A program made the position numbers and the translations under genes. From Segniliparus rugosus ATCC BAA-974 (GTDB taxonomy: Bacteria > Actinomycetota > Actinomycetes > Mycobacteriales > Mycobacteriaceae): a DNA stretch of 64,000 nt. This document shows positions 1 through 7,521 of this stretch, in pieces. The stretch spans positions 248,001 to 312,000 of the forward strand of contig NZ_KI391953.1 of NCBI RefSeq assembly GCF_000185725.2, written 5' to 3'. The number at the start of each line of letters is the position of its first letter. The first letter of the stretch is position 1. The notes under the pieces were generated by a model, which searched no databases, was not told where the DNA came from, and saw only the letters and a program-made list of their open reading frames with translations.

Positions 1-563
1 AAGCCGCCGCCGACCTGCCTGGGAACGTGCGCGTCGAGCTCGGCGACATCGCCGGGTTCTCCGCCGAGGGCGTCGACCTCCTCTTCACGAACGCGGCGCT
101 GCAATGGCTGCCGCAGCACCGTGAGCTGATCGCCGCGTGGGCCGGGCAGCTCAACCAGGGCGGGGCGATCGCATGGCAAGTGCCGGGGAACTTCCTCTCC
201 CCCTCGCATGTGCTGATGCGCACGCTCGCGCAGGGGCCGAAGTGGAAGCCGAAGCTCGACGGCGTGCTGCGCGGCGGCGACAGCACCGACAGCGCCGAGC
301 AATATGCGCGTCTCGCTTTGTCCTCGGGCTTGGTCCCGGACGCGTGGGAGAGCACGTACGTCCACCTGCTCGAGGGCGAGGACCCCGTGCTCAACTGGGT
401 GCGCGGCACCGGCTTGCGGCCGGTGCTCGACAAGCTGTCCGAGGAAGAAGCCGCGCAGTTCGAGCGGGAGTACGCGGGCCTGGTGCGGATGGCGTACCCG
501 AAGGCGGGGGAGTTCACCCCGTTCCCGTTCCGCAGGATCTTCTGCGTCGCGGTCAAAGCGTGA
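1..563 (+). CDS. tam: Trans-aconitate 2-methyltransferase, 3' part (runs off the left edge)
   Basis: SAM-dependent methyltransferase that monomethylates trans-aconitate, a spontaneous inhibitor of the citrate cycle. The frame is open from base 3, so the N-terminal SAM-binding glycine loop lies outside the window. Visible are the class I methyltransferase segment VDLLFTNAALQWLPQHR and the family-typical WQVPGNFLSPSHVLMR, then a C-terminal FTPFPFRRIF motif. An internal GTG at 27 is in frame but would remove the cofactor site, so it is not the start. The stop overlaps the GTG start of the next gene (GTGA), suggesting translational coupling to the efflux pump. Confidence 0.85.
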   Translation, partial: AAADLPGNVRVELGDIAGFSAEGVDLLFTNAALQWLPQHRELIAAWAGQLNQGGAIAWQVPGNFLSPSHVLMRTLAQGPKWKPKLDGVLRGGDSTDSAEQYARLALSSGLVPDAWESTYVHLLEGEDPVLNWVRGTGLRPVLDKLSEEEAAQFEREYAGLVRMAYPKAGEFTPFPFRRIFCVAVKA

Positions 564-1945
564 CGGGTCGGCCCGCGCCGGCTGCTCCGGCGGCGCAGAG
601 GCCGGTTCGGCCGGCCGTCGTCCTCGTCATCTGCTGTGTGAGCATTTTCGTCGTCATCCTGGACGCGAGCATCGTCAATGTCGCCCTGCCCGCGATCAGC
701 AAGGGCATCGGCGGCGACGAGGGCTCGATGCAGTGGATCATCGACGGCTACGCGCTCGCCATGGCCAGCTTCCTGATCTCTAGCGGCGTGCTCGCGGACC
801 GGGGCGGCAGGCGGCGTTTCTTCCGCTTTGGCCTTGTCCTGTTCGGGCTGGGCTCGCTTTTGTGCAGCGCGGCCCCGACGATCCACGTGCTGATCGCGGC
901 GCGGGTGCTGCAAGGCTTCGGCGGCTCCATGCTCAACCCGGTCGCCTTGGCCATCATCGCGAACGTCTATGTCGATCCGGCCAGGCGGGCACGGGCGATG
1001 GGGGTCTGGGGCGCGGTCCTCGGCGTCGCGATGGCGCTCGGCCCGGTCCTCGGCGGCTTCCTGGTCGACTCCGCCGGCTGGCCGTCGATCTTTTGGATCA
1101 ATGTCCCGGTCTGCGCCGTCGCGGTCTGGGCGGCCCGTTTCCTCCCGGAGTCTTTCGGCGACCGGGGCCGCCGTCTGGACATTCGGGGCCAGGCCTGCAC
1201 GGTCGGGGCCATGTTCGCGCTCGTGCTCGCGATCATCGAGCTGCCGAGGCTCGGGGCGGGCTCGCCGTGGATCTGGGCGGCGTTTGGCGCGTCCGGCGTG
1301 TGCGCCGCCGCTGCGGTGGCGGCGATGTCCCGCGCCGAGCACCCGTTCATCGACGTGCGCTCGTTCCGCAATCCGCAGTACGTGGTGGCGAACCTGTGCG
1401 GTTTCGCCGGAGCGGGCGGCCAGGGCGTCTTGGTCTTCGCCTTGTCGCTCTCCCTGCAGGCCTCGTTCGGGCTGTCGGCGACGGCAGCCGGGTTGTATCT
1501 GCTCCCGATGGCGGTGGGGACGTTCGTCTGCTCCGCGATCAGCGGTCGGGCGGTGGCCAGGGTCGGGACGATCCCGCCGCTGTTCGCGGGCGGGCTCGGC
1601 ATCGCGGCCTCGGGAGCCACGCTCCTCGCTTTCAGCCCGACCTCGTGGGAAACGCTCGTCGGCGTCGCGCTCTTCGGGGCGGGGCTGGGGCTGGCGAACG
1701 CGCCGACTGCCATCATGGGGATCGCCGGGATGGGCGCGAACGCGGGCGCGGCCAGCGGGGTCGTCGCCACGTGCAGGCAGCTCGGGATCGGCGTCGGGGT
1801 CGCGCTCGCCGGCTCGCTCGCGGATCCGAGCGAGGGCAAGGTCGCCCCGTCCTGGGTGGTGCTCTGCGTCTGCGGCGCGCTCGTCGCGGCCTCCGCGTCC
1901 GCGCTGTGGCTGCGCTCCGACGTTGCGGGCGCGTCCTCCGCCTGA
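560..1945 (+). CDS. MFS drug efflux transporter, DHA2 (EmrB/QacA) type
   Basis: Integral-membrane proton-coupled exporter, 461 residues, with many hydrophobic segments consistent with the 14-helix DHA2 subfamily. Helix 1 carries the family signature LDASIVNVALPAI, followed by the loop 2-3 motif GVLADRGGRRRFF and the antiporter-type motif C region VLGVAMALGPVLGG. The GTG at 560 is chosen because it overlaps the methyltransferase stop; the frame is open further upstream but that stretch is the shadow of tam. The substrate cannot be read from sequence. No local regulator is adjacent, so expression probably follows tam. Confidence 0.85.
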   Translation: MTGRPAPAAPAAQRPVRPAVVLVICCVSIFVVILDASIVNVALPAISKGIGGDEGSMQWIIDGYALAMASFLISSGVLADRGGRRRFFRFGLVLFGLGSLLCSAAPTIHVLIAARVLQGFGGSMLNPVALAIIANVYVDPARRARAMGVWGAVLGVAMALGPVLGGFLVDSAGWPSIFWINVPVCAVAVWAARFLPESFGDRGRRLDIRGQACTVGAMFALVLAIIELPRLGAGSPWIWAAFGASGVCAAAAVAAMSRAEHPFIDVRSFRNPQYVVANLCGFAGAGGQGVLVFALSLSLQASFGLSATAAGLYLLPMAVGTFVCSAISGRAVARVGTIPPLFAGGLGIAASGATLLAFSPTSWETLVGVALFGAGLGLANAPTAIMGIAGMGANAGAASGVVATCRQLGIGVGVALAGSLADPSEGKVAPSWVVLCVCGALVAASASALWLRSDVAGASSA

Positions 1946-1962
1946 GAGTTACACTTGCGGAC

Positions 1963-2406
1963 ATGGCTGAGGGCGTGCGGGGCGGGGTCTCGCTGTGGAA
2001 CATCGCGTCGGCGTGGTTCGCGTGCGTGGTCGCGATTGGAGGGGCCGGAGCCGTGTTGCAGCAGCGCCCGCCGTCGCTTTGGGTCGCCGCGTCCTTGCTG
2101 CTGTGCGCCGTCGCCGCTCTGGCATGGGCGGTGGCGCGGATCAAAACCAGGACGCCCGCGCGAGGGCGCAGCTGGCGGGACTGGGGGGCGTGGCGGGAAG
2201 CGTTGGACCTGTGGTCGTGGCGCGAGTACCCCTACATGATCTGGTTCGTGTGCGCGATGCTCGCGCAGCAGGAGTTCTCGCGGCTCTACGGTTTCGGCTG
2301 GATGCTGCTCATCCTGCTGTCGACCCTCGCTCCCTTGGCGGTGTGGGCCGTGTACGTTCGGCGCAAGCGGGCTCGCGCCCAGGTCGCGGACGGGCCCGAC
2401 TGGTGA
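1963..2406 (+). CDS. Small membrane protein, function unknown
   Basis: 147 residues with about four hydrophobic segments (roughly residues 12-28, 36-54, 88-104 and 108-126) and a basic C-terminal tail, so an inner-membrane protein. I do not recognise the family. A -10-like TACACT (1950-1955) ends seven bases before the ATG, and no ribosome-binding site is visible, so translation is probably leaderless and independent of the transporter that ends 17 bases upstream. Confidence 0.6.
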   Translation: MAEGVRGGVSLWNIASAWFACVVAIGGAGAVLQQRPPSLWVAASLLLCAVAALAWAVARIKTRTPARGRSWRDWGAWREALDLWSWREYPYMIWFVCAMLAQQEFSRLYGFGWMLLILLSTLAPLAVWAVYVRRKRARAQVADGPDW

Positions 2407-2444
2407 GAGTCTGAGGCGTATGCGCGCGCAGGGCCGACGGGGGC

Positions 2445-3719
2445 TTACAGCCCCGGCCCTGCGGGCTTCGCCCCGTCCAGCTCGCCCTGCGCCATCCTCG
2501 CCAACGCCTCTGTGAGCACGCGCAGCCCGGCGAGCAGGTCTTTGTCCTCGGTGTACTCCCGCTCGTTGTGCGAGATGCCGTCCACGCTCGGGATGAACAG
2601 CATGATGGTCGGCACGAGGTCTTTCATATTGGTCGAGTCGTGCCCCGCCACGGTCATGATGGTGCGCCTTGGCAGGCCGAGCCCGTCCACCACGTCCAGC
2701 GCCAGCTTCACGCCTTCGGGCTGATAAGCGAGGTTGCCCCACTCGTGCGCCGCGACCTGCTCGATCTTCACCCTTGCGCGCTCCTCGATCTGGGCGAAGG
2801 CCGCGAACAGGTCGGCTTTCGCCTGTTCGAGCACGCGCTCGTCCGCGCAGCGGCTGTCCACGTGCAGGCGCACCTCGCGCGCGGTGGTGACCGGGGAGTT
2901 CGGCTCCAAAGTCAAATAGCTCACGCAAGCGTGCAGCGGCACGTCGGCGTGCCGGTCGGCCTGGTCGCGCACCGCCGCGATCACCAGGGCCGCGCCGAGC
3001 AGGGCGTCGTGTCGGAACTCCATCGGCGTCGAGCCGGTGTGCGACTGCTCGCCCCGCACGAGGAGTTCGAACTTCTTCGCCGCCCACGTCGCGTCCACCA
3101 CGCCGATGGCCAGCCCCTCCCGCTCCAGCTCCGGGCCCTGCTCGATATGGATCTCGGCGTAGGCGGCGGGTTCGGGGGCCTCCCCCTCCGGGTCGATCGT
3201 GCCGATCGCGGCGAGGGCTGCGGCCACGGTGGTCCCGGCTTCGTCCGCGATGGCGAGGGTGGCTTCGAGGTCGAACTTGCCGGTGAGCACGCCCGAGCCC
3301 ATCAGGCTCGGTCGGAACCGGCAGCCCTCCTCGTTGAACCAGTTCACGACGGCGAGATTGTATTTCGGCTCCGTCCCGTCGGCCTGCCACCGTTGCGCGA
3401 GCCGCCACGCGGCATGCGCCCCCGCGAGCACTCCGTACGCTCCGTCGAAGCGCCCGCCGAGGGGCTGGCTGTCCAGATGCGAGCCCACGAACACGTACGG
3501 CGCGCCGGGGACGAGGTCGAGGAGCCCGAATTGGTTGCCGATCTTGTCGTAGCGGACGGAGAACCCGCGCTCGGCGAGCCAGCCCGCGAACCAGTGCCGC
3601 TGCGCCCCGTCCGCCGCCGTCGCGGCCTGCCGGTCCACGCCGCCCGCCGGGGTCGCGCCGAATGCGGAAAGCGCGCGGAAATCCTCGAGAAACGCCTGGT
3701 CGATCTGCGGTGTCGGCAT
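2445..3719 (-). CDS. M20-family amidohydrolase (N-carbamoyl-L-amino acid hydrolase / allantoate amidohydrolase type)
   Basis: Cytosolic binuclear-zinc enzyme of 424 residues that hydrolyses N-carbamoyl or ureido groups. Metal-ligand motifs of the hydantoinase/carbamoylase branch are all present in order: GSHLDSQP, FNEEGCRF, IHIEQGP and AGHDSTNM. QSHTGSTPM marks the lid/dimerisation domain. The ATG at 3719 (MPTPQID) is preferred; an in-frame start at 3767 would add 16 residues unlike the family. It is transcribed away from the DUF1023 gene, and the shared intergenic region has a 7+7 bp inverted repeat. Exact substrate (carbamoyl amino acid, allantoate, beta-ureidopropionate) is not decidable here. 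Confidence 0.85.
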   Translation of the reverse strand: MPTPQIDQAFLEDFRALSAFGATPAGGVDRQAATAADGAQRHWFAGWLAERGFSVRYDKIGNQFGLLDLVPGAPYVFVGSHLDSQPLGGRFDGAYGVLAGAHAAWRLAQRWQADGTEPKYNLAVVNWFNEEGCRFRPSLMGSGVLTGKFDLEATLAIADEAGTTVAAALAAIGTIDPEGEAPEPAAYAEIHIEQGPELEREGLAIGVVDATWAAKKFELLVRGEQSHTGSTPMEFRHDALLGAALVIAAVRDQADRHADVPLHACVSYLTLEPNSPVTTAREVRLHVDSRCADERVLEQAKADLFAAFAQIEERARVKIEQVAAHEWGNLAYQPEGVKLALDVVDGLGLPRRTIMTVAGHDSTNMKDLVPTIMLFIPSVDGISHNEREYTEDKDLLAGLRVLTEALARMAQGELDGAKPAGPGL

Positions 3720-3758
3720 ACCGTATTCTGGCACGAGCGGCCTTTGCGCGCATGTTGC

Positions 3759-3778
3759 GATCACCACATCGGGTGATC
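3759..3778. promoter_or_regulatory. Inverted repeat GATCACC-N6-GGTGATC, candidate operator
   Basis: A perfect 7-bp inverted repeat with a 6-nt spacer lies between the divergent carbamoylase and DUF1023 genes. Its right half continues as GTGATCAAT (3774-3782), and the same nine bases recur but for the last at 3833-3841 across the proposed GTG start of the DUF1023 gene. The layout fits a dimeric repressor or activator site; no regulator gene is adjacent. Confidence 0.4.
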
Positions 3779-3832
3779 AATTCGCGCGCACGTACTAGCC
3801 AGGCTCGCCGAACAGACGGTAAGATCGCCCGA

Positions 3833-5122
3833 GTGATCAATCCTCGCGCGTTGCTGAGCCGCAGGAGGAGTGTGCCGTTCGCGCTGGCTTTGGCGCTGCT
3901 CTGGAGCGGCCAGTGCGCGGTGGAGCCGGGCAAACCCCACGAGAGCGTGTTCGCGGAAGCGCTCCTCGGCGAGCAGACCCACGAAGCCGCCGCGGAGCTG
4001 GACGGCCAGTCGGGCTTCGCCAAGCGCTACCCGGAGCTGATCGGCAACCGGGACGGCGTCACGGCGAGCGTCCGCGACCAGGCCAATCGCTCGCTCATCC
4101 CGCGCCGCCGTGCCGAGCTGGAGGCCGCGAGGGACAAGCTGCGGCGCGAGCTGGCCGCCGACAAGTTCCACGGGGCTTTCAACGACAAGGACTCCGACCT
4201 CTTCTACGCCGAGCGCAAACTCGAAGGCCTCGCGGCGGTGGAGCGCTCGCTCGCCGCCCACCCCGAAGCCAAACTGCTGCTCTTGGACATGAGTTCGGGG
4301 GAACGCGGCAAGGCGGCCATCGCGATCGGCGACCCCGACACCGCGGACCACATCTCGATCACCACGCCGGGGATCAACTCCTCGCCGGGGCAGACGCTGA
4401 CCGGCATGGTCGACGAGGCCGCGAAGCTCAAGAGCGAGGGCGAGACCATCCTGCGCAAGCAGGGCTCGGACGAATCGGTCGCCTCGATCGCCTGGATCGG
4501 CTACGACCCGCCGCAGTTCAACTGGGAGGGGACCAACCCCGGCCCTGGCTGGGGGGACGAGCTCAAAGGCGTCTACGAGCTCAGCCAGGACAGCAGGGCG
4601 CGGGCCGGATCGGAGAGTTTCGCCCGGTTCTGCCAGGGCCTCGCCGCGGTGTGGCGCCCTGCCGCCGACTCCTCGGCCCAGCGCCCGGACATCACCGTGC
4701 TCGGCCACTCCTACGGCTCGCTCGTCGTCTCCCTCGCGCTGCAGCAGCTGCCGAAGGGGACCGTCTCGAACGCCGTGTTCTACGGCTCGCCCGGCATCGA
4801 CATGACCGAGACCGCCGACCCCGACCAGCTCGGCCTGGCCCCGAACCACGCGTTCGTGCTCGAATCCGACGACGACCCCATCCGGCGCATTCCGGAGTGG
4901 GGCCCGAGGATCGCGTACGGTGGCTTCCCCACCACGTTCCCGTGGATCGTGCGCCTGTCCACGCACGAAGGCGTCGGCGTCGGCGACGGGCTGCGCCACG
5001 AGCGGGCGCACGGGCACGCGGAGTACCCGCGCGTGGCCCCGAACGGCGAGCTGCGCATGAGCGGTTACAACATGGCCGCCGTGGTCGTCGGTCGCCCGGA
5101 CCTCGCGGTCAAGGGCCGCTGA
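3833..5122 (+). CDS. Secreted alpha/beta hydrolase, DUF1023 family
   Basis: 429 residues. The N terminus is basic (RRR) followed by a hydrophobic stretch AlaLeu-rich to about residue 30, so it is probably exported. The hydrolase domain is C-terminal: nucleophile elbow LGHSYGSLVV, acid in ESDDDPIRR and histidine in HGHAEY, the usual DUF1023 triad layout. The family is common in mycobacteria, with unknown esterase-like substrates. Start is uncertain: GTG 3833 gives the full signal sequence, and GTG 3872 lies only three bases after an AGGAGG. The divergent carbamoylase shares the upstream operator-like repeat. Confidence 0.75.
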   Translation: MINPRALLSRRRSVPFALALALLWSGQCAVEPGKPHESVFAEALLGEQTHEAAAELDGQSGFAKRYPELIGNRDGVTASVRDQANRSLIPRRRAELEAARDKLRRELAADKFHGAFNDKDSDLFYAERKLEGLAAVERSLAAHPEAKLLLLDMSSGERGKAAIAIGDPDTADHISITTPGINSSPGQTLTGMVDEAAKLKSEGETILRKQGSDESVASIAWIGYDPPQFNWEGTNPGPGWGDELKGVYELSQDSRARAGSESFARFCQGLAAVWRPAADSSAQRPDITVLGHSYGSLVVSLALQQLPKGTVSNAVFYGSPGIDMTETADPDQLGLAPNHAFVLESDDDPIRRIPEWGPRIAYGGFPTTFPWIVRLSTHEGVGVGDGLRHERAHGHAEYPRVAPNGELRMSGYNMAAVVVGRPDLAVKGR

Positions 5123-5407
5123 GCGCCAAGGTCGGCCCAGCGCCTCGCGCATCTGCTCCGGCGGACAGGGTCGCGAGGCCTGCGCGCAACCTCGCGCCCG
5201 GCCGCACGAGGCTGCCGACGAGCCCGAAGAGCAGGGCGAATGCGGTGGCGGCCTCGAAGTAGACCAACGCTTTGACTCTGATCCGTCCGCGAGCGGTTTG
5301 GAGTCGGCTCCGAAACCCGGCCGCAGCCTTCCGATGCGGGAGCCGAGGATGACAGCGGCGGCGAGCTGGAAGAAGATTGAGGAGCGTTCGCCCTGCTGAT
5401 CGGCCAT
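5122..5407 (-). pseudogene. Remnant of a DctA-type dicarboxylate:cation symporter (internally deleted, frameshifted)
   Basis: Reading the minus strand from ATG 5407 gives an N terminus typical of the DAACS family: IFFQLAAAVILGSRIGRLRP then PGFGADSKPLADG. The frame then loses homology, and another frame, ending at the TGA at about 5122, picks up RIRVKALVYFEAATAFALL and GLVGSLVRPGA, which corresponds to the next conserved DctA block (VKAL-YFE--T--AL--GL-----PGA). About 30 family residues between the two blocks and the rest of the roughly 430-residue transporter are missing. No start codon serves the second frame. I see this as two short fragments joined by an internal deletion plus frameshift; identification is from memory of the family. 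Confidence 0.6.
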
Positions 5408-5523
5408 TCGCGCAGTATGCCGGGCATTCGTTTCGTCAAATCAGCAGACGCGCTCTCGTGCGCCTATCCGAACAGGAGAACCCTGCTATTGTTGTAGTAC
5501 TCATTCCATGAATGGAGGTTGCG

Positions 5524-6153
5524 ATGGCGGAACAGCGCCGACGACGGGCGAACGGGGAACGCTCTCGGGCGAAAATCTTGGAGGCCGCCATGCTGGTCGC
5601 GGGGGAGCGCGGCTACGAGGGCACCAGCATCTCGGCGGTGAGCGAAGCCTGCGGTTTGCCCGCAAGCTCGATTTACTGGCATTTCAAGGATAAGGACGAA
5701 TTGATCGCGGCCGCGCTGCAACACGGCTACGATCAGCTCTCTTCCTATTTCGTCCTGCCCGGCGAGGAGGCGGGCTGCCCGGAGGAACGGGCGGCGCAGA
5801 TGGCGCGGAGCTTCGGCGAGGCGATCGAGGCGCGCCCGACGTTCCTTCGGCTCGGCCTCATGCTCTCGCTCGAACGCAGGCCGACGGAGGCGCGGGCCAG
5901 AGAGATGTTCTTGCACGTGCGCTTCCTCGCGCGCCAGAGCGTCGAGGGGATGCTCCGTGAGCTTTTCCCCGACTTCCCCGAGCCGGATTTCTCCACCGTC
6001 GTCACGTACGCGATGGCGGGCGGGGACGGACTGTTCGTCGCGAAAGAGGTCGACGGGGACGCCGTGGACTTGCCTCGGCTCTTCGAGCTGCACGCCCGTT
6101 TCGTCTACCAGGCGATCTCCACGTGGCCGTCGCAACAGAAGGGGGCGCGATGA
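5524..6153 (+). CDS. TetR-family transcriptional regulator
   Basis: 209 residues with an N-terminal helix-turn-helix: ILEAAMLVAGERGYEGTSI, then AVSEACGLPASSIYWHFKDK, the standard TetR recognition helix ending. The C-terminal ligand domain is generic. ATG 5524 follows GGAGGT (5514-5519) at good spacing, so it is preferred over the in-frame ATG at 5512. A short dyad CATTC-cat-GAATG lies just upstream and could be the autoregulatory operator. Its ATGA stop overlaps the stub of an amidohydrolase gene, probably once its co-transcribed target. Confidence 0.85.
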   Translation: MAEQRRRRANGERSRAKILEAAMLVAGERGYEGTSISAVSEACGLPASSIYWHFKDKDELIAAALQHGYDQLSSYFVLPGEEAGCPEERAAQMARSFGEAIEARPTFLRLGLMLSLERRPTEARAREMFLHVRFLARQSVEGMLRELFPDFPEPDFSTVVTYAMAGGDGLFVAKEVDGDAVDLPRLFELHARFVYQAISTWPSQQKGAR

Positions 6154-6263
6154 GCGACAGGATCGACGCCCACCAGCATGCGGTCCCCGAGGAGTACGCC
6201 GCGATCGGCCGGGGCAACGCGGCGGCGCTGTTCCCCAGGTTCGCGGGGCAAGCCCCGCGCTGA
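6150..6263 (+). pseudogene. Amidohydrolase (COG2159-type) reduced to its two ends
   Basis: A 37-residue frame begins at the ATGA overlap with the TetR gene. Its first half, RIDAHQHAVPEEYAAI, has the metal-binding HxH beginning of amidohydrolase-2 proteins, and its second half, GRGNAAALFPRFAG, looks like the C-terminal end of the same family (consensus like INRGNALALFPR). The roughly 250 residues that should lie between are absent. This reads as an in-frame internal deletion of a TetR-linked amidohydrolase. A function for the 37-mer is unlikely. Confidence 0.55.
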
Positions 6264-6270
6264 CGCGGAG

Positions 6271-6975
6271 TCACCGGGGGTCGGGCAGATACGCGGGGCG
6301 CTCGCCGGAGAGGGATGCCTTGACCTCTTTCGCGCGCCGGTCGACGAGCACTTCGTCGCGGTCCTCCGCGAGCCCTCGCAGGGCGATCCGGGCGACGTCC
6401 TCCGGGGAGGTTTTCTCGGCCGCCACGCCTGAGGCGAGGTCGGTGTCCACCCAGCCGACGTGCACGCCGACCACGCGGACTCCTTGCGGCGCAAGTGCCC
6501 GGCGCAGCGCGTTCGTGACGGCCCACTGCGCGGCCTTGCTCGCGGCGTAGCCCGCTGTGTCGATGGCCCCGCTGGCCCAGGAGGCGACGGAGAGCATGTT
6601 CACGACCGCCCCGCCGCCGTTTCGGACGATGACCGGCGCGAACGCCTGCGTGACCGCCCATGTCCCGAGGAAGTTGACCTCTAGAAGCTTGCGGGCTTCG
6701 TCGAGCGAGGCGGTCAGCGGCGGCGTGGGGACCAAGAAGCCCGCGTTGTTGACGAGGACGGAGGCTTCGCCAGCGGCCTCGGCCGCCGCCGCGATGGCGG
6801 CGGGGTCGGTCACGTCGAGCGCGAGCGGGACCACCCCCTCGTATGCGACGGTCTCGGGATCGCGGGCCGCCGCGTAGACCTTCGCCGCCCCCAGGCGCAG
6901 CAGCTCTTGGGCGAACGCCTTGCCGATTCCTCGGTTCGCCCCGGTGACCAGTGCCGTTCTGCCTTCGATCCGCAT
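6271..6975 (-). CDS. Short-chain dehydrogenase/reductase
   Basis: Classical SDR of 234 residues, cytosolic NAD(P)-dependent oxidoreductase. Visible are the cofactor glycine motif TGANRGIG, the structural NNAG, a catalytic serine in MLSVASW and the YAASK (YxxxK) motif. The ATG at 6975 follows a weak purine-rich site. It diverges from a MerR gene, and its upstream DNA carries its own MerR-type promoter with a 19-bp spacer (7010-7040), so it is probably a target of that MerR. Together with the aldo/keto reductase on the other side this looks like a carbonyl-detoxification set. Confidence 0.85.
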   Translation of the reverse strand: MRIEGRTALVTGANRGIGKAFAQELLRLGAAKVYAAARDPETVAYEGVVPLALDVTDPAAIAAAAEAAGEASVLVNNAGFLVPTPPLTASLDEARKLLEVNFLGTWAVTQAFAPVIVRNGGGAVVNMLSVASWASGAIDTAGYAASKAAQWAVTNALRRALAPQGVRVVGVHVGWVDTDLASGVAAEKTSPEDVARIALRGLAEDRDEVLVDRRAKEVKASLSGERPAYLPDPR

Positions 6976-7009
6976 CGCGCCTGCTTTCTGTTCCGTGTCG
7001 CTCTCGTCC

Positions 7010-7040
7010 AGCCTAGAACCTGGACGCCGCTCCGGGTCCA
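7010..7040 (-). promoter_or_regulatory. MerR-type promoter of the SDR gene
   Basis: On the minus strand TGGACC (7035-7040) and TAGGCT (7010-7015) are separated by exactly 19 bases, the elongated spacer that MerR-family activators untwist. The spacer contains a dyad closely matching the one in the opposite promoter (GGAGCGGCGTCCAGG versus GGAGCGCCCTCCAGG). Predicted transcription start is about 28 nt before the SDR ATG. Confidence 0.65.
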
Positions 7041-7058
7041 GTGTGACGCGCAGCTCGC

Positions 7059-7089
7059 TTGACCTGGAGCGCCCTCCAGGTTCTAGCGT
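7059..7089 (+). promoter_or_regulatory. MerR-type promoter of the merR-AKR operon
   Basis: TTGACC (7059-7064), a 19-base spacer and TAGCGT (7084-7089). The spacer and -35 contain a perfect 8-bp dyad ACCTGGAG-cgcc-CTCCAGGT. The ATG at 7096 lies seven bases after the -10, so the transcript should be leaderless and autoregulated by the MerR protein. Confidence 0.7.
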
Positions 7090-7095
7090 GGAGGC

Positions 7096-7521
7096 ATGAC
7101 CACAGTGCACAGCCGGGAACTCACCATCGGCGAAGTGGCCTCGGAGACCGGCCTGTCGGTCGATTCGTTGCGCTGGTTCGAGCGCGAGGGCCTTTTCCCG
7201 ACCATCCGCCGCAACGCGGGCGGCCAGCGCCGGTTTTCCGAATCCGACGTGGAGCGCATCGTTTTGATGCTGCGGCTGCGGCGCACCGGGATGCCGGTCC
7301 GCGACATGCGGCGGTTCATCGAGCTGCTCCAGGGCGGCGAGGAGACCCACGCCGAGCGGTTGCGGCTGCTGCTCGCCCAGCGCGCGCGGATCCTCGCCGA
7401 GCAGGAACGGCTGGCGGAAGACCTCGCGGTGGTGGAGTTGAAAGTCGCGTACTACACCGGGCAGGTCAGCAGGTCCGTGTGCGAGTCCATCCCGCTGAAC
7501 GTCGACCGGAAAGAGCGATGA
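7096..7521 (+). CDS. MerR-family transcriptional activator
   Basis: 141 residues. The winged helix-turn-helix is at residues 9-75: TIGEVASETGLSVDSLRWFE followed by EGLFPTIRRNAGGQRRF. A long dimerisation helix (about residues 95-125) follows. There are cysteine-poor C-terminal residues (one Cys), so it is not a metal sensor of the MerR/ZntR kind; it resembles the group that controls aldo/keto reductases. Its stop overlaps the AKR start (ATGA), and its promoter and that of the divergent SDR share the same dyad. Confidence 0.85.
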   Translation: MTTVHSRELTIGEVASETGLSVDSLRWFEREGLFPTIRRNAGGQRRFSESDVERIVLMLRLRRTGMPVRDMRRFIELLQGGEETHAERLRLLLAQRARILAEQERLAEDLAVVELKVAYYTGQVSRSVCESIPLNVDRKER

